Of a stretch of DNA of 31,481 bases, positions 20,155-26,367 are shown piece by piece. The stretch covers positions 1-31,481 of the IMG/VR virus record IMGVR_UViG_3300032285_001741; one strand, given 5' to 3'. The position numbers and the translations under genes are program-made. Each line of letters opens with the position of its first letter. Position 1 is the first letter of the stretch. Below the pieces are notes generated by a model, which was given only the letters and a program-made list of their open reading frames with translations, searched no databases and was not told the DNA's origin. Source of the stretch: a virus.

Positions 20155-20474
20155 GCAACGTCACGCAGATCCGTCCCGACATGTGCCGAGAATGGCGTCG
20201 CATCGACGGCGACCCCGAGCACGCGCGCCGCATGGAACTCGCCCGCGCATTCTTCTCGCGCGACGTCTCGGACGTCGAGCTCGAGTCGACGCGCCGCGAG
20301 CGCGACACCCTCAAGCAGCGCATCACGATCCTCGAGTCGGAGCAGCGCACGCAGCTGCGCACCGCGGAGAAGGCCGAACGGCACGCGCTCGACACCGGCC
20401 GCATCCAGGGCATGGTCGCATGCAGCTGCTTCGTCGCCCTCGGCCTGACCATCGCAAGCATCTGGGCGATCTAG
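20151..20474 (+). CDS. Membrane-anchored coiled-coil protein
   Basis: A 107-residue protein beginning at ATG with AAGGAGA upstream. Residues 40-78 (DVELESTRRERDTLKQRITI, then LESEQRTQLRTAEKAERHAL) form a clear coiled coil, and the C-terminus (MVACSCFVALGLTIASIWAI) is one transmembrane helix ending at the stop. This tail-anchored layout would place the coiled coil in the cytoplasm. Function is unknown; superinfection control or membrane tethering of replication are possibilities. Its stop shares a base with the next GTG. Confidence 0.65.
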   Translation: MSNVTQIRPDMCREWRRIDGDPEHARRMELARAFFSRDVSDVELESTRRERDTLKQRITILESEQRTQLRTAEKAERHALDTGRIQGMVACSCFVALGLTIASIWAI

Positions 20475-20683
20475 TGGCAAAGCCCGCTTCTGCGATCGGC
20501 AAGGCCAAAAAGGCCGCCGCATTCCAGCGTCGTCTCGATCGGGGCGCGAAGAAGCTCGCACGCCGCGCCTCTCGCATTTCTCTCAACCATCAATCGGTCG
20601 GGGGACCGAGCGCGTCCGAGGCCGTGAACACCTCGGACGCGCACCCCAACACCAACACCCAACCCAAGGAGCACCAAGCATGA
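20474..20683 (+). CDS. Small basic protein, unknown function
   Basis: A 69-residue ORF starting with GTG that shares a base with the preceding stop, with its own stop overlapping the SSB-like ATG. The first 40 residues are strongly basic (AKPASAIGKAKKAAAFQRRL then DRGAKKLARRASR), suggesting nucleic acid binding, and the rest is Asn/Thr/Pro-rich and probably disordered. The tight fit between two genes supports it. No family was recognised. Confidence 0.55.
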   Translation: MAKPASAIGKAKKAAAFQRRLDRGAKKLARRASRISLNHQSVGGPSASEAVNTSDAHPNTNTQPKEHQA

Positions 20684-21129
20684 GCACCATCGACCTCAGC
20701 GACGCACTCAGCGGAGCAAGCGGCGGATCTTTCATCAACGCCGAAGAGAAAGCCAAGCTCGCCGACACGCAGGAGCCGATGTACGTCGTCGGGACGGATC
20801 CGAAGACCGAGACGAACTATGGCGAGCAGACGCACTTCTTCGTCAAGGCCGCTTGTTGGGGTCGTGACGAGCAGCGCATCCTCGCCTTCTCGCACAACTC
20901 GTTCCGCGAGACGCAGGCGTTCAACGTCGGCAAGCTGATCAAGGAGAGCGGCAAGGTTGGAGGACCGATCTACCTCGGACGCTTCCGCACGAGCACGGGC
21001 AAGGACGCCTGGCAGCTCGACACCAAGCCATTCAGCGGTGATGCGGCAAACGCCGTTGTCGCACCCGCAGTCGCGCCAGCGCCGCCTGCAGCTGCCGCTC
21101 CCGTCAACGACGACTCCTTGCCCTTTTAG
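20680..21129 (+). CDS. ssb: Single-stranded DNA-binding protein-like
   Basis: A 149-residue protein. The core (YGEQTHFFVKAACWGRDEQR, then ILAFSHNSFRETQAF and GGPIYLGRFRTSTGKDAWQL) has the strand pattern of an OB fold. A Pro/Ala-rich linker leads to the terminal NDDSLPF, which matches the acidic DDxxPF tip by which SSB proteins recruit replication and repair partners. The body is divergent from bacterial SSB. The gene lies beside nuclease genes in the early operon, and AAGGAG precedes the ATG. The SSB call rests mainly on tip and context. Confidence 0.68.
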   Translation: MSTIDLSDALSGASGGSFINAEEKAKLADTQEPMYVVGTDPKTETNYGEQTHFFVKAACWGRDEQRILAFSHNSFRETQAFNVGKLIKESGKVGGPIYLGRFRTSTGKDAWQLDTKPFSGDAANAVVAPAVAPAPPAAAAPVNDDSLPF

Positions 21130-21133
21130 AGCA

Positions 21134-21517
21134 ATGCGACCTCGATCCTGCAACTGCGGCGAGTGCAACAAGTGCGTGCGCGCTGCCTACATGCGTGACT
21201 GGTACGCCAAGAATCGCGAGCGCGTCCTTGAACAGCAGCGCGAGCGACGCATTACGTCCAACACGACTCGCGAGTACGACAAGATGCGCTGGCATACGGA
21301 TCTTGAGTACCGACGCAAAAAGACTGCGCGAATCAAAGTCAAAACTGCGCTCACTCGCGGGAACCTGGCCCGGCAAGCGTGCGAGGTATGCGCCGCATGG
21401 CCGGCAGAGGCGCATCACGATGACTACGACCGTCCGCTTGACGTTCGTTGGTTGTGCGCAACGCATCATCGTGAGCATCACGTAGCTGAGAACGCAAAGC
21501 GGGTGATGGCGGCATGA
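21134..21517 (+). CDS. HNH-like zinc nuclease
   Basis: A 127-residue protein. The N-terminus has a Cys cluster (SCNCGECNKC: C6, C8, C11, C14), followed by a long basic helix. The C-terminal module is CEVCAAWPAEAHHDDYDRPL (C83, C86, H94, H95, D96) and VRWLCATHHREHH (C108, H111, H112), the usual layout of small phage HNH-type domains with a zinc site and a catalytic HH. It could be a homing-type or recombination nuclease. ATG 21134 follows the SSB-like stop by 4 bases, and its stop overlaps the Cas4-like ATG. Confidence 0.7.
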   Translation: MRPRSCNCGECNKCVRAAYMRDWYAKNRERVLEQQRERRITSNTTREYDKMRWHTDLEYRRKKTARIKVKTALTRGNLARQACEVCAAWPAEAHHDDYDRPLDVRWLCATHHREHHVAENAKRVMAA

Positions 21518-22335
21518 GTCCCGTCGACCTCACTCTCGCGCTTGGCACTGAGCGTCACTCTGGCGCGCTGCCTGATCACGTCTCGTTCTCGCAGCTTGAT
21601 CTGATGATCAAGTGTCCCGAGGCGTGGCGGCAGCGATACCTGGTCGGTCGGCGTGGGGGAGGCTCGGTGGCGCTTGCGACCGGCAGCACCGTCCACGCCG
21701 GCATCGCGGCCATGTTCGACACGCTCGTAGAAAAGCCGAAGGCGGCGCGCGGAACGCTCATTGATGCCGCCATGCAGGCCGCTATGAACGAGTCGCGCGA
21801 TCGCACCGAAGGCTTCGACGGTGAGACGCGCGATTTGGTCGAGATGACAAGCGTCGGCCTTATTGAGACGTACATCGCGCAGCGACCGACACACGTCAAG
21901 CCGATCGCCACAGAGAAAAAGATCGAAGTGCGACTGCCCGACTCGGATATCCCCCTTATCGGCTACATCGACTGCGAGGCCGAGGGCCAGCTCGTTGAGA
22001 TCAAGACGAGCGGAAAGAAGATCACGGTGCCGACGGGCGCGTGGAAGCTCCAAGCGTGGCTCTATCAGGCCGCCGTGCCGAAGCCGGTCGAGTGGCACGT
22101 CCTCGTCAAGCAGAAGACGCCGATCCTGATCGCATCCGCGGCGCTTGCCACGCCCTACAACCCCGTCGTCACGCAAAAGGCCATCGGCCTGGCATCGGCC
22201 ACGCTCGAGCGTATCCAGCAGCTCTACGCCGAGCGTGGACCCGAAGAGGAATGGCCGCTCAGCGGCATCCTGCACCCGTGGGCGTGCGGGATGTGCGACG
22301 CGCGACACGACTGCATCTACGGAGTCGCATTGTGA
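21514..22335 (+). CDS. Cas4/RecB-like PD-(D/E)XK exonuclease
   Basis: A 273-residue nuclease. Seen are SFSQLDLMIKCPEAWRQRYL (C34), GSTVHAGI (H61), then IGYIDCEAEGQLVEIKTSGK with D153 and E162-x-K164, and the QAWLYQ motif near Q180. Together these form the RecB-family active site. The C-terminus has C258, C261 and C267 (ACGMCDARHDC), which with C34 could hold an iron-sulphur cluster as in Cas4 and AddB. It probably resects DNA ends for recombination together with the SSB-like protein. No Cas gene or CRISPR array is present, so a phage recombination role is more likely. Confidence 0.85.
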   Translation: MSPVDLTLALGTERHSGALPDHVSFSQLDLMIKCPEAWRQRYLVGRRGGGSVALATGSTVHAGIAAMFDTLVEKPKAARGTLIDAAMQAAMNESRDRTEGFDGETRDLVEMTSVGLIETYIAQRPTHVKPIATEKKIEVRLPDSDIPLIGYIDCEAEGQLVEIKTSGKKITVPTGAWKLQAWLYQAAVPKPVEWHVLVKQKTPILIASAALATPYNPVVTQKAIGLASATLERIQQLYAERGPEEEWPLSGILHPWACGMCDARHDCIYGVAL

Positions 22336-22353
22336 GTCTGTACGCTCGCCCGC

Positions 22354-22617
22354 ATGGAACAGTTCCTTACGGTGGCGCAGGCAGCCGAACGCTTGCAGGT
22401 GCATCCGGAAACGGTTCGCCGAATGATCCGGCGTGGCGATCTGCCGTTTGTGAAAGTCGGGACGAGGTATCGGATCGATCCTGCCGACCTTGCAACGCAA
22501 CGCAACGAGAAGATCGTGCGCGCGAAGCCCGAAACGCCATTGTCGCGGTTTGCGACGCCCGAATGGCGGAACGCGGGGCGCAGCGATGACGCTCCTCACG
22601 GTCGAAGAAGCCGCTAA
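22354..22617 (+). CDS. Excisionase-like HTH protein, copy 1
   Basis: An 87-residue MerR/Xis-type winged helix: FLTVAQAAERLQVHPETVRR then MIRRGDLPFVKVGTRYRIDP with ADL (residues 4-46). This helix_turn_helix_17 domain is typical of excisionases and small regulators. The rest is a basic tail. It lies just upstream of a second copy with the same domain and close to the convergent integrase, so it may set the direction of integration or regulate the early operon. The tail overlaps the start of copy 2 by 32 bases. Confidence 0.78.
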   Translation: MEQFLTVAQAAERLQVHPETVRRMIRRGDLPFVKVGTRYRIDPADLATQRNEKIVRAKPETPLSRFATPEWRNAGRSDDAPHGRRSR

Positions 22618-22825
22618 CCGGATCAGCGTCCATCCCGAGACGATCCGGCGCATGATTCGGCGCGGCGAGTTGTCCGCGCTCAAGGTTGGGCCGACGTATC
22701 GCGTCGATCCGTCGGATCTCGTACCTAAGCGTTTTGAGGTTGAGCCGCGAGCGCCGCGGCCTGACGATTCTCCGCTTGCTGGAGTCGTGCGCGCCGAACT
22801 GCTCCGTCGAGGGATCGGCGTTTAG
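22586..22825 (+). CDS. Excisionase-like HTH protein, copy 2
   Basis: A 79-residue paralogue of the preceding protein: LLTVEEAANRISVHPETIRR and MIRRGELSALKVGPTYRVDP with SDL align residue for residue with copy 1. The C-terminal half differs and ends AELLRRGIGV. The last 101 bases overlap the 3' end of the integrase gene on the other strand, so transcription of one may disturb the other. One copy may be the excisionase and the other a regulator; which is which cannot be said. Confidence 0.75.
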   Translation: MTLLTVEEAANRISVHPETIRRMIRRGELSALKVGPTYRVDPSDLVPKRFEVEPRAPRPDDSPLAGVVRAELLRRGIGV

Positions 22826-23831
22826 AACCATGAGCCTCTTGGTACACGTGCGCATAGACGCCGAGCGTCATGTTCGGATTGGCGTGGCCGAGCTCGAGCG
22901 CGACCTCGGGGATCGTCATGCCCGAGTGGATCAGCAGGCTCGCGAATGTGTGGCGCAAGTCGTAGGGGCGCGCGTCGATGCCGGCGGCCTCGGCTGCGGG
23001 AACCCAGATGCGACGGAACCAGTTCTTCCAATGGAGGATGCCGCCGCGCAGGCCGGGCACGACAAGCTCGTCAGGCTCGCCGCGACCATATTCGGCAATG
23101 TCGCCGCGCAGGATCTTGCCGACGTTGACGAGTCGCGTCTTGCCGGTTTTGGTGCGGACGATGATGCCGCTCTGCGCAGACTGCTCGACGCGGATATGCC
23201 GATCGGTGACGTGCTTCCATTGCAGGCCGCACAGCTCTCCCGGTCGGAGTCCGGCATAGGCGAGCAGGCTGACGATGAGTTGGTCGCGCGCGGTCGGCAT
23301 TTGATCGCGGATCTGTTCGACCTCGAGCGGAGTCAGTGCGCGCCGATTGGTCGGGAGCGTTTTGAGGCGTTTGACGCCGAGGCACGGGTTCGATTCGATC
23401 AGTCCTTCATCGCGTGCAGCTGTCATCGCTGCGCTGAGAACGGAGTGCGCCTGGTTGGCGGTCTTTTCGGTGGCGCCGCTGGCGAGCACGTCGACGCGGT
23501 ACTCGCGGATTCGCATGCCGGTGATGCGCGCGATCGGCACGTCACCGAGTTGCTTGTCGATCCAGCAGTCGTAGATGCTCTTGCGACGCTTGAGCGTGGT
23601 CGTCGCCCATTCGGGTCCGTGAGCGCGGAACCATTGGACGAACCAGTCGCGCAGCGTCATGCCGCCGGTAATGATCGGAGTGGGGGCTGCGCCGAGTTTG
23701 GTGGAAGCGTCCAGGCGTCGAGCTTCGGCGAGTGTTTCCACGGTTTTGGAGCGTTGACGGTTCGTTTCGTCGCGCCACATCACTCGGTATCGCGTGCCGC
23801 CTTTCGGCGTGGCGTACTTGTGGATGCTCAT
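22725..23831 (-). CDS. int: Tyrosine integrase
   Basis: A 368-residue leftward site-specific recombinase. Residues 1-60 form the AP2-like arm-binding domain (KGGTRYRVMWRDETNRQRSK), residues 60-150 the SAM-like core-binding domain, and 165-340 the catalytic domain with AYAGLRPGEL (R196), K231 region, YDLRHTFASL (R293, H294), LELGHANPNM (H316) and nucleophile VYAHVY (Y326). The usual first histidine of HxxR is Y290, a frequent variant. ATG 23831 has GGAGGGG upstream; an earlier ATG lacks a ribosome site and would translate through an arm repeat. It should integrate the phage at the tRNA-like attP found at 23994. Confidence 0.93.
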   Translation of the reverse strand: MSIHKYATPKGGTRYRVMWRDETNRQRSKTVETLAEARRLDASTKLGAAPTPIITGGMTLRDWFVQWFRAHGPEWATTTLKRRKSIYDCWIDKQLGDVPIARITGMRIREYRVDVLASGATEKTANQAHSVLSAAMTAARDEGLIESNPCLGVKRLKTLPTNRRALTPLEVEQIRDQMPTARDQLIVSLLAYAGLRPGELCGLQWKHVTDRHIRVEQSAQSGIIVRTKTGKTRLVNVGKILRGDIAEYGRGEPDELVVPGLRGGILHWKNWFRRIWVPAAEAAGIDARPYDLRHTFASLLIHSGMTIPEVALELGHANPNMTLGVYAHVYQEAHGSKRRSLDGAVRRARLQQAENRQAAALAAQPQNA

Positions 23832-23846
23832 GGACCCCTCCGGTCG

Positions 23847-23870
23847 GCATGTTGCATGGATGTTGCATGG
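23847..23870. repeat. Arm-type integrase site, copy 1
   Basis: GC plus two tandem copies of ATGTTGCATGG, a 24-base block repeated exactly, in the same orientation, at 24170-24193. It lies in the integrase leader on the P-arm side of the core, so integrase binding here could also repress its own gene. Confidence 0.7.
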
Positions 23871-23895
23871 AACGGGGTTTTGTCGTCCCGAACGC

Positions 23896-23901
23896 ATCTA
23901 A
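23896..23901 (-). promoter_or_regulatory. -10-like box for integrase
   Basis: Read leftward, TGTGATTAGAT contains a TTAGAT box, the same hexamer as before the repressor gene. It would give a leader of roughly 60 bases that spans the first arm-type repeat before the integrase ATG. Confidence 0.35.
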
Positions 23902-23918
23902 TCACACAGGAGGATGAG

Positions 23919-24251
23919 ATGGAAGCGGAGTGGCTTGGCTCTAGTATTGGAGCCGAAAACGAAGGGTCTGAGGTGTGCTATATTCCTCTGGCCGGGCGAT
24001 TAGCTCAGTTGGTAGAGCACCGCCTCGACAACGTATCCCAAAGCGTTTTTCGCGGTTTTGGCGAGTTGAGCGCAGTCGCTTCGAACGGCTCTGAGGCCGC
24101 ATCGTTGAGCGATAAATCGCCAGACTCATCACAACCCGCCTCAGAGCGGTTTTCGACCGCACTCGCTCCGCATGTTGCATGGATGTTGCATGGCGTAGCA
24201 CCAAGTGACCCCAGTTTTTGCGGGGCTATCCCGAGCGAGGTGGCGTCGTGA
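23919..24251 (+). CDS. Possible ORF spanning the attachment site
   Basis: A 110-codon frame with an ideal ribosome site (AGGAGG, 5 bases, ATG) whose stop overlaps the next gene's GTG as GTGA, the coupling style used all over this genome. It reads straight through the tRNA-like core (giving the familiar tRNA-translation string GRLAQLVEHRLDN) and through the second arm repeat. The product is Ser/Ala/Glu-rich with no domain. If real, integration at the core would cut the gene in two, linking its expression to the lytic state. It may also be chance, since tRNA sequence and repeats dominate it. Confidence 0.35.
   Translation: MEAEWLGSSIGAENEGSEVCYIPLAGRLAQLVEHRLDNVSQSVFRGFGELSAVASNGSEAASLSDKSPDSSQPASERFSTALAPHVAWMLHGVAPSDPSFCGAIPSEVAS
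23979..23984 (+). promoter_or_regulatory. Extended -10 promoter element before the tRNA-like core
   Basis: TGCTATATT carries an extended -10 (TG-n-TATATT) 9 bases upstream of the first base of the tRNA-like segment, the normal distance for a tRNA promoter. The -35 region (AAAACG or GAAAAC) is weak. It could drive the tRNA that is rebuilt on integration. Confidence 0.45.
23994..24031 (+). other. attP: attP core: 5' half of a tRNA-Val(GAC)-like gene
   Basis: GGGCGAT (acceptor strand), TA, GCTC, the AGTTGGTA D-loop, GAGC, A, then CCGCC and a CGACAA anticodon loop reproduce positions 1-38 of a typical bacterial tRNA-Val(GAC) gene. The match stops there: the expected GGCGG return strand and the T-arm are absent, and loop position 33 is C instead of T. 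The block lies between two identical 24-base arm repeats and beside the integrase, so it is read as the attachment core, with crossover in the anticodon stem-loop. Confidence 0.75.
24170..24193. repeat. Arm-type integrase site, copy 2
   Basis: An exact second copy of the 24-base block (GC plus ATGTTGCATGG twice) on the other side of the core, 323 bases from the first copy and in direct orientation. The symmetric placing around the core fits P and P' arm sites of a tyrosine integrase. Confidence 0.7.
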
Positions 24252-24520
24252 CGCTGCCCGTGAACCACGTCGTCCTGGCATCCGGCGCGATCAGCTGGAC
24301 GCCGAAGACGGATGTCGAGTACCTGATCTGCTCGGCGCTCTACGACCCTCAGACGGGCTCAATGCGTCTCGTCCTCGAGGGCACAGACGCGCTTGGTGAC
24401 GAGGTCCGCTCGGTCTTCTATTGGGACAAGCATCAGAGCGAATGGGTCGCGGGTGATTACGCCAGGCGCCACGCAATGCTCTTGCCTCTTGATTACGAGC
24501 TCGAGGAGGACGACGCATGA
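24248..24520 (+). CDS. Small protein of unknown function
   Basis: A 90-residue protein, GTG start with GAGGTGG upstream; an ATG at 24218 is a longer alternative. The visible pattern VVLASGAISWTPKTDVEYLI, ALYDPQTGSMRLVLEGTDAL and SVFYWDKHQSEWVAGDYARR suggests a compact beta-rich fold with an acidic tail (ELEEDDA). It is the first gene of the long right-hand train of small coupled genes; its stop overlaps the next ATG (ATGA). No family was recognised. Confidence 0.65.
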   Translation: MTLPVNHVVLASGAISWTPKTDVEYLICSALYDPQTGSMRLVLEGTDALGDEVRSVFYWDKHQSEWVAGDYARRHAMLLPLDYELEEDDA

Positions 24521-24945
24521 AGCGCCTCATCCTCATCGTGCTCTGCATCGTTGCGATCATCGGCGGCTTTCTCATCGCGAGCATGAACGCGCACGCCGCA
24601 ACCAGAAAGCTGCCGCCGCACTGGCGCCAGTGGCTCCAGACGTGCCACGCCGAGCAGCCCAAGCCGGGCACGTACGCCGGCCGCGGTACCTGGTCGAACA
24701 TCTGGTGGCACCAGACAACGAACTACACGTATCCCGGCGGGTGTGGTTTCACGCAACTGAACTGGGACGACTTCAAGCGGCCAGGACAGCCGCACTACAT
24801 GAGCGACGCAACGCCGCTCGAGCAAGTCTGGGCATGCGAGCGGATCTACCAGCACTACGCGCGCATCGGCGGACCCGCCTACGGCGCAAGCGTCTGGGAC
24901 GCAAACGCCACGATCGGCTTCTACGGCTTCGCGGAAGGCAAATAA
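24517..24945 (+). CDS. Secreted Rpf/lysozyme-like protein
   Basis: A 142-residue protein with a signal peptide: MKR, hydrophobic core at residues 4-21, and AHA as the probable cleavage site near residue 27. The mature part contains PGGCGFTQLNWDDF and TPLEQVWACERIYQHYARIG, which resemble the GGLQFTxxTW and EQxxVAERI segments of resuscitation-promoting factors and related transglycosylases. The catalytic glutamate would be E46 in TCHAEQ, less typical than C-E-S-G. Three cysteines (C43, C76, C107) may form a disulphide. Export suggests wall remodelling or exclusion of other phages. Confidence 0.6.
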   Translation: MKRLILIVLCIVAIIGGFLIASMNAHAATRKLPPHWRQWLQTCHAEQPKPGTYAGRGTWSNIWWHQTTNYTYPGGCGFTQLNWDDFKRPGQPHYMSDATPLEQVWACERIYQHYARIGGPAYGASVWDANATIGFYGFAEGK

Positions 24946-25059
24946 GTGGCTGCCTTCTTCGGATCCGACGAGTTCCTCAACGGCTTCGTCTGGGGCATGC
25001 TCGTCCTGCTGCTCCTCTGCGTGCCGATCGAGATGATCAAAGATCGGAGGCGCAAGTGA
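24946..25059 (+). CDS. 37-residue membrane peptide
   Basis: GTG start directly after the previous stop. It encodes a short N-terminus, one transmembrane helix (FVWGMLVLLLLCVPIEMI) and a basic KDRRRK tail. The positive tail predicts that the C-terminus stays in the cytoplasm. Its stop overlaps the next GTG (GTGA). Tight packing and a plausible topology support it in spite of its size; function is unknown. Confidence 0.55.
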   Translation: MAAFFGSDEFLNGFVWGMLVLLLLCVPIEMIKDRRRK

Positions 25060-25130
25060 ACGCGTCGAACCTGCTCGTCGTCGCCGGCCTCTGCCTACTC
25101 ATCTGGCTCCTCGCGGGGAACCACAAGTGA
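25056..25130 (+). CDS. 24-residue membrane peptide
   Basis: A tiny ORF with a good ribosome site (GGAGG five bases before GTG) and coupled at both ends by GTGA overlaps. The sequence MNASNLLVVAGLCLLIWLLA followed by GNHK is a single transmembrane helix with almost no soluble part. It resembles a toxin-like or accessory lysis peptide in shape only; no assignment is possible. Confidence 0.45.
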   Translation: MNASNLLVVAGLCLLIWLLAGNHK

Positions 25131-25333
25131 TCACGCACTGCCGCACATGCCGCGAAGCGACCATCGTCGCCGAGAAGGTCGGCGCCCGGTGCAGCTTCTG
25201 CGACTCCATCCTCGTCACCGCCTGCGCTTCGTGTGGCCGACCCGTCTACCAGAAGCGACGCGGACGCCCGACACGCAGGTGCGACATCTGTCAAACCCTC
25301 CGAAAGCAGGCACCCCATGAAGCAGCCGCATGA
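25127..25333 (+). CDS. Small zinc-ribbon protein
   Basis: A 68-residue protein with four CxxC pairs (C5/C8, C22/C25, C33/C36, C52/C55), enough to bind two zinc ions. A basic segment QKRRGRPTRR between the third and fourth pair could contact nucleic acid. The reading frame starts with a GTG overlapping the upstream stop. Zinc ribbons of this type often act as adaptor or regulatory proteins in phages; the partner is unknown. Confidence 0.7.
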   Translation: MITHCRTCREATIVAEKVGARCSFCDSILVTACASCGRPVYQKRRGRPTRRCDICQTLRKQAPHEAAA

Positions 25334-25643
25334 TCGTGCAGACGAGCTCCGCACCCTCGACGACATCTGGCCCGAGATTCGCGAGCACCTTGACCTCGCA
25401 GCCGCAGACGCCATCACCGCCGTGCGGTACTTCGAGATCGATTTCACGCACCCGATGGAACGCGGCTGGATCATCACGCAGCTCGAGGAGAAGTTCCGCA
25501 AGGGCGAAGCCGAGCACGGCCGCGACTGGCTCAACATGAGCGAAACAGACCTGCGCAACGAGATCGAAAACGAGATCAAGGACCTCGTCATCTACCACGC
25601 GATGCGTCTCGCTCGCTGGCAGGCGCGGGAGACGGTCGCATGA
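25317..25643 (+). CDS. Helical acidic protein, possibly MazG-like
   Basis: A 108-residue protein starting at ATG inside the end of the zinc-ribbon gene. Its second half, KFRKGEAEHGRDWLNMSETD and LRNEIENEIKDLVIYHAMRL, has an E-x3-E-x2-D style helix reminiscent of all-alpha NTP pyrophosphatases, but the full MazG motif set is not present. It may be a nucleotide-pool enzyme or simply a helical scaffold protein. Confidence in the gene is high; confidence in the function is low. Confidence 0.65.
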   Translation: MKQPHDRADELRTLDDIWPEIREHLDLAAADAITAVRYFEIDFTHPMERGWIITQLEEKFRKGEAEHGRDWLNMSETDLRNEIENEIKDLVIYHAMRLARWQARETVA

Positions 25644-26110
25644 ACACCTCCACGAGTCGCCGCAATGGCGAAAAACAGCAAGCGTTCGACGCGTTCATCG
25701 ATCGCGTCCTCATCGAGCGCGACAAGTACGGCGGTCGCGGCCGCATCATCGCCGAGATCCTTTGGCAGGAGTACGGCTACGCGAGCCCGGAAGCTTGTCA
25801 CGCGTCGATCAGCAAGGGCTTGTCGCGGCGCGGCATCAGCCTCCGACCCAAGTCCGAACCCGACTTTGTTGAGAAGGCTCCGCCTGGTCTGATCAGCACC
25901 GACGCCGTCGACGATCAGGGCGACATCGTCTACCTCACCATCGACGAATGGAAGCAGCAGTACGGCCAGCCGGGAAGTGGCGGCAAGCCCGATCAGAACG
26001 GCCGCATCAACGGCATGTTTCCAACCGAACCGTGCTTCTGCGAAGACGCGCCCGAGTTGTTCCCCTTTCAGGAAACAAACAGGACAGAACAAACAGGAGA
26101 GGCAGCCTAG
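25640..26110 (+). CDS. Unknown protein with HTH-like N-terminus
   Basis: A 156-residue protein, ATG overlapping the previous stop. The N-terminal half (FDAFIDRVLIERDKYGGRGR, then IIAEILWQEYGYASPEACHA) is helical, with a helix-turn-helix-like spacing of RIIAEILWQEYG and SPEACHASISKGLSRRG. The C-terminal 60 residues are Gly/Pro/Asn-rich, containing ELFPFQETNRTEQTGEAA. The last bases hold two near-identical ACAAACAGGA units that also supply the ribosome site of the next gene. No family was recognised. Confidence 0.62.
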   Translation: MNTSTSRRNGEKQQAFDAFIDRVLIERDKYGGRGRIIAEILWQEYGYASPEACHASISKGLSRRGISLRPKSEPDFVEKAPPGLISTDAVDDQGDIVYLTIDEWKQQYGQPGSGGKPDQNGRINGMFPTEPCFCEDAPELFPFQETNRTEQTGEAA

Positions 26111-26112
26111 CC

Positions 26113-26367
26113 ATGTCGACCACCACGAGCGTATGCGACATGGATTCGATAAATCGTGTGATCGCACGAAATATCAAACATTCCTCGCGCGTCACCATCG
26201 AACGCCAGGCCGAACTCATCGCCGAGAAAGAGCAGCTGCTCAAGCGCGGCCTCATCATCCTCATGCGCGCCGATGATTACGCCGGCCGCGAACGCTTCCT
26301 CAACGAGTACAACGCGCTCTGCCGCATCATCAACGAGAACGAGAAGCAGCTCGAGGCCGCAGCATGA
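26113..26367 (+). CDS. Small helical protein, unknown
   Basis: An 84-residue, almost wholly helical protein: INRVIARNIKHSSRVTIERQ then AELIAEKEQLLKRGLIILMR and ERFLNEYNALCRIINENEKQ suggest a coiled coil or helical hairpin. The ATG is 2 bases after the previous stop, with GGAG about 12 bases away. The stop overlaps the next ATG. No known domain was recognised. Confidence 0.6.
   Translation: MSTTTSVCDMDSINRVIARNIKHSSRVTIERQAELIAEKEQLLKRGLIILMRADDYAGRERFLNEYNALCRIINENEKQLEAAA

Larger units (their letters stand above)
23832..24247. other. Integrase-attP interval (about 416 bases without a firm gene)
   Basis: This stretch holds, in order, the integrase leader, arm repeat 1, a leftward -10-like box, a possible rightward ORF start, an extended -10, the tRNA-like core, about 140 bases with no recognised element, arm repeat 2 and the leader of the next gene. 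It is best seen as the recombination locus. Confidence 0.7.

Noticed and set aside
23994-24100. A complete tRNA gene, possibly interrupted by an intron
   Set aside because: Positions 1-38 fit, but no GGCGG anticodon return strand, no TTCnAnn T-loop with correct stem and no CCA or acceptor partner follow within the interval. An attachment core explains the half gene better.
23847-24193. Terminal repeats of an insertion sequence
   Set aside because: The 24-base blocks are direct, not inverted, contain no transposase between them, and flank an attachment core next to an integrase.
22686-24251. A 521-codon rightward frame through the integrase region
   Set aside because: It is antisense to a clear tyrosine integrase, and its product shows no domain and has Arg/Ala/Asp shadow composition. 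Only its last part (from 23919) has an independent ribosome site.
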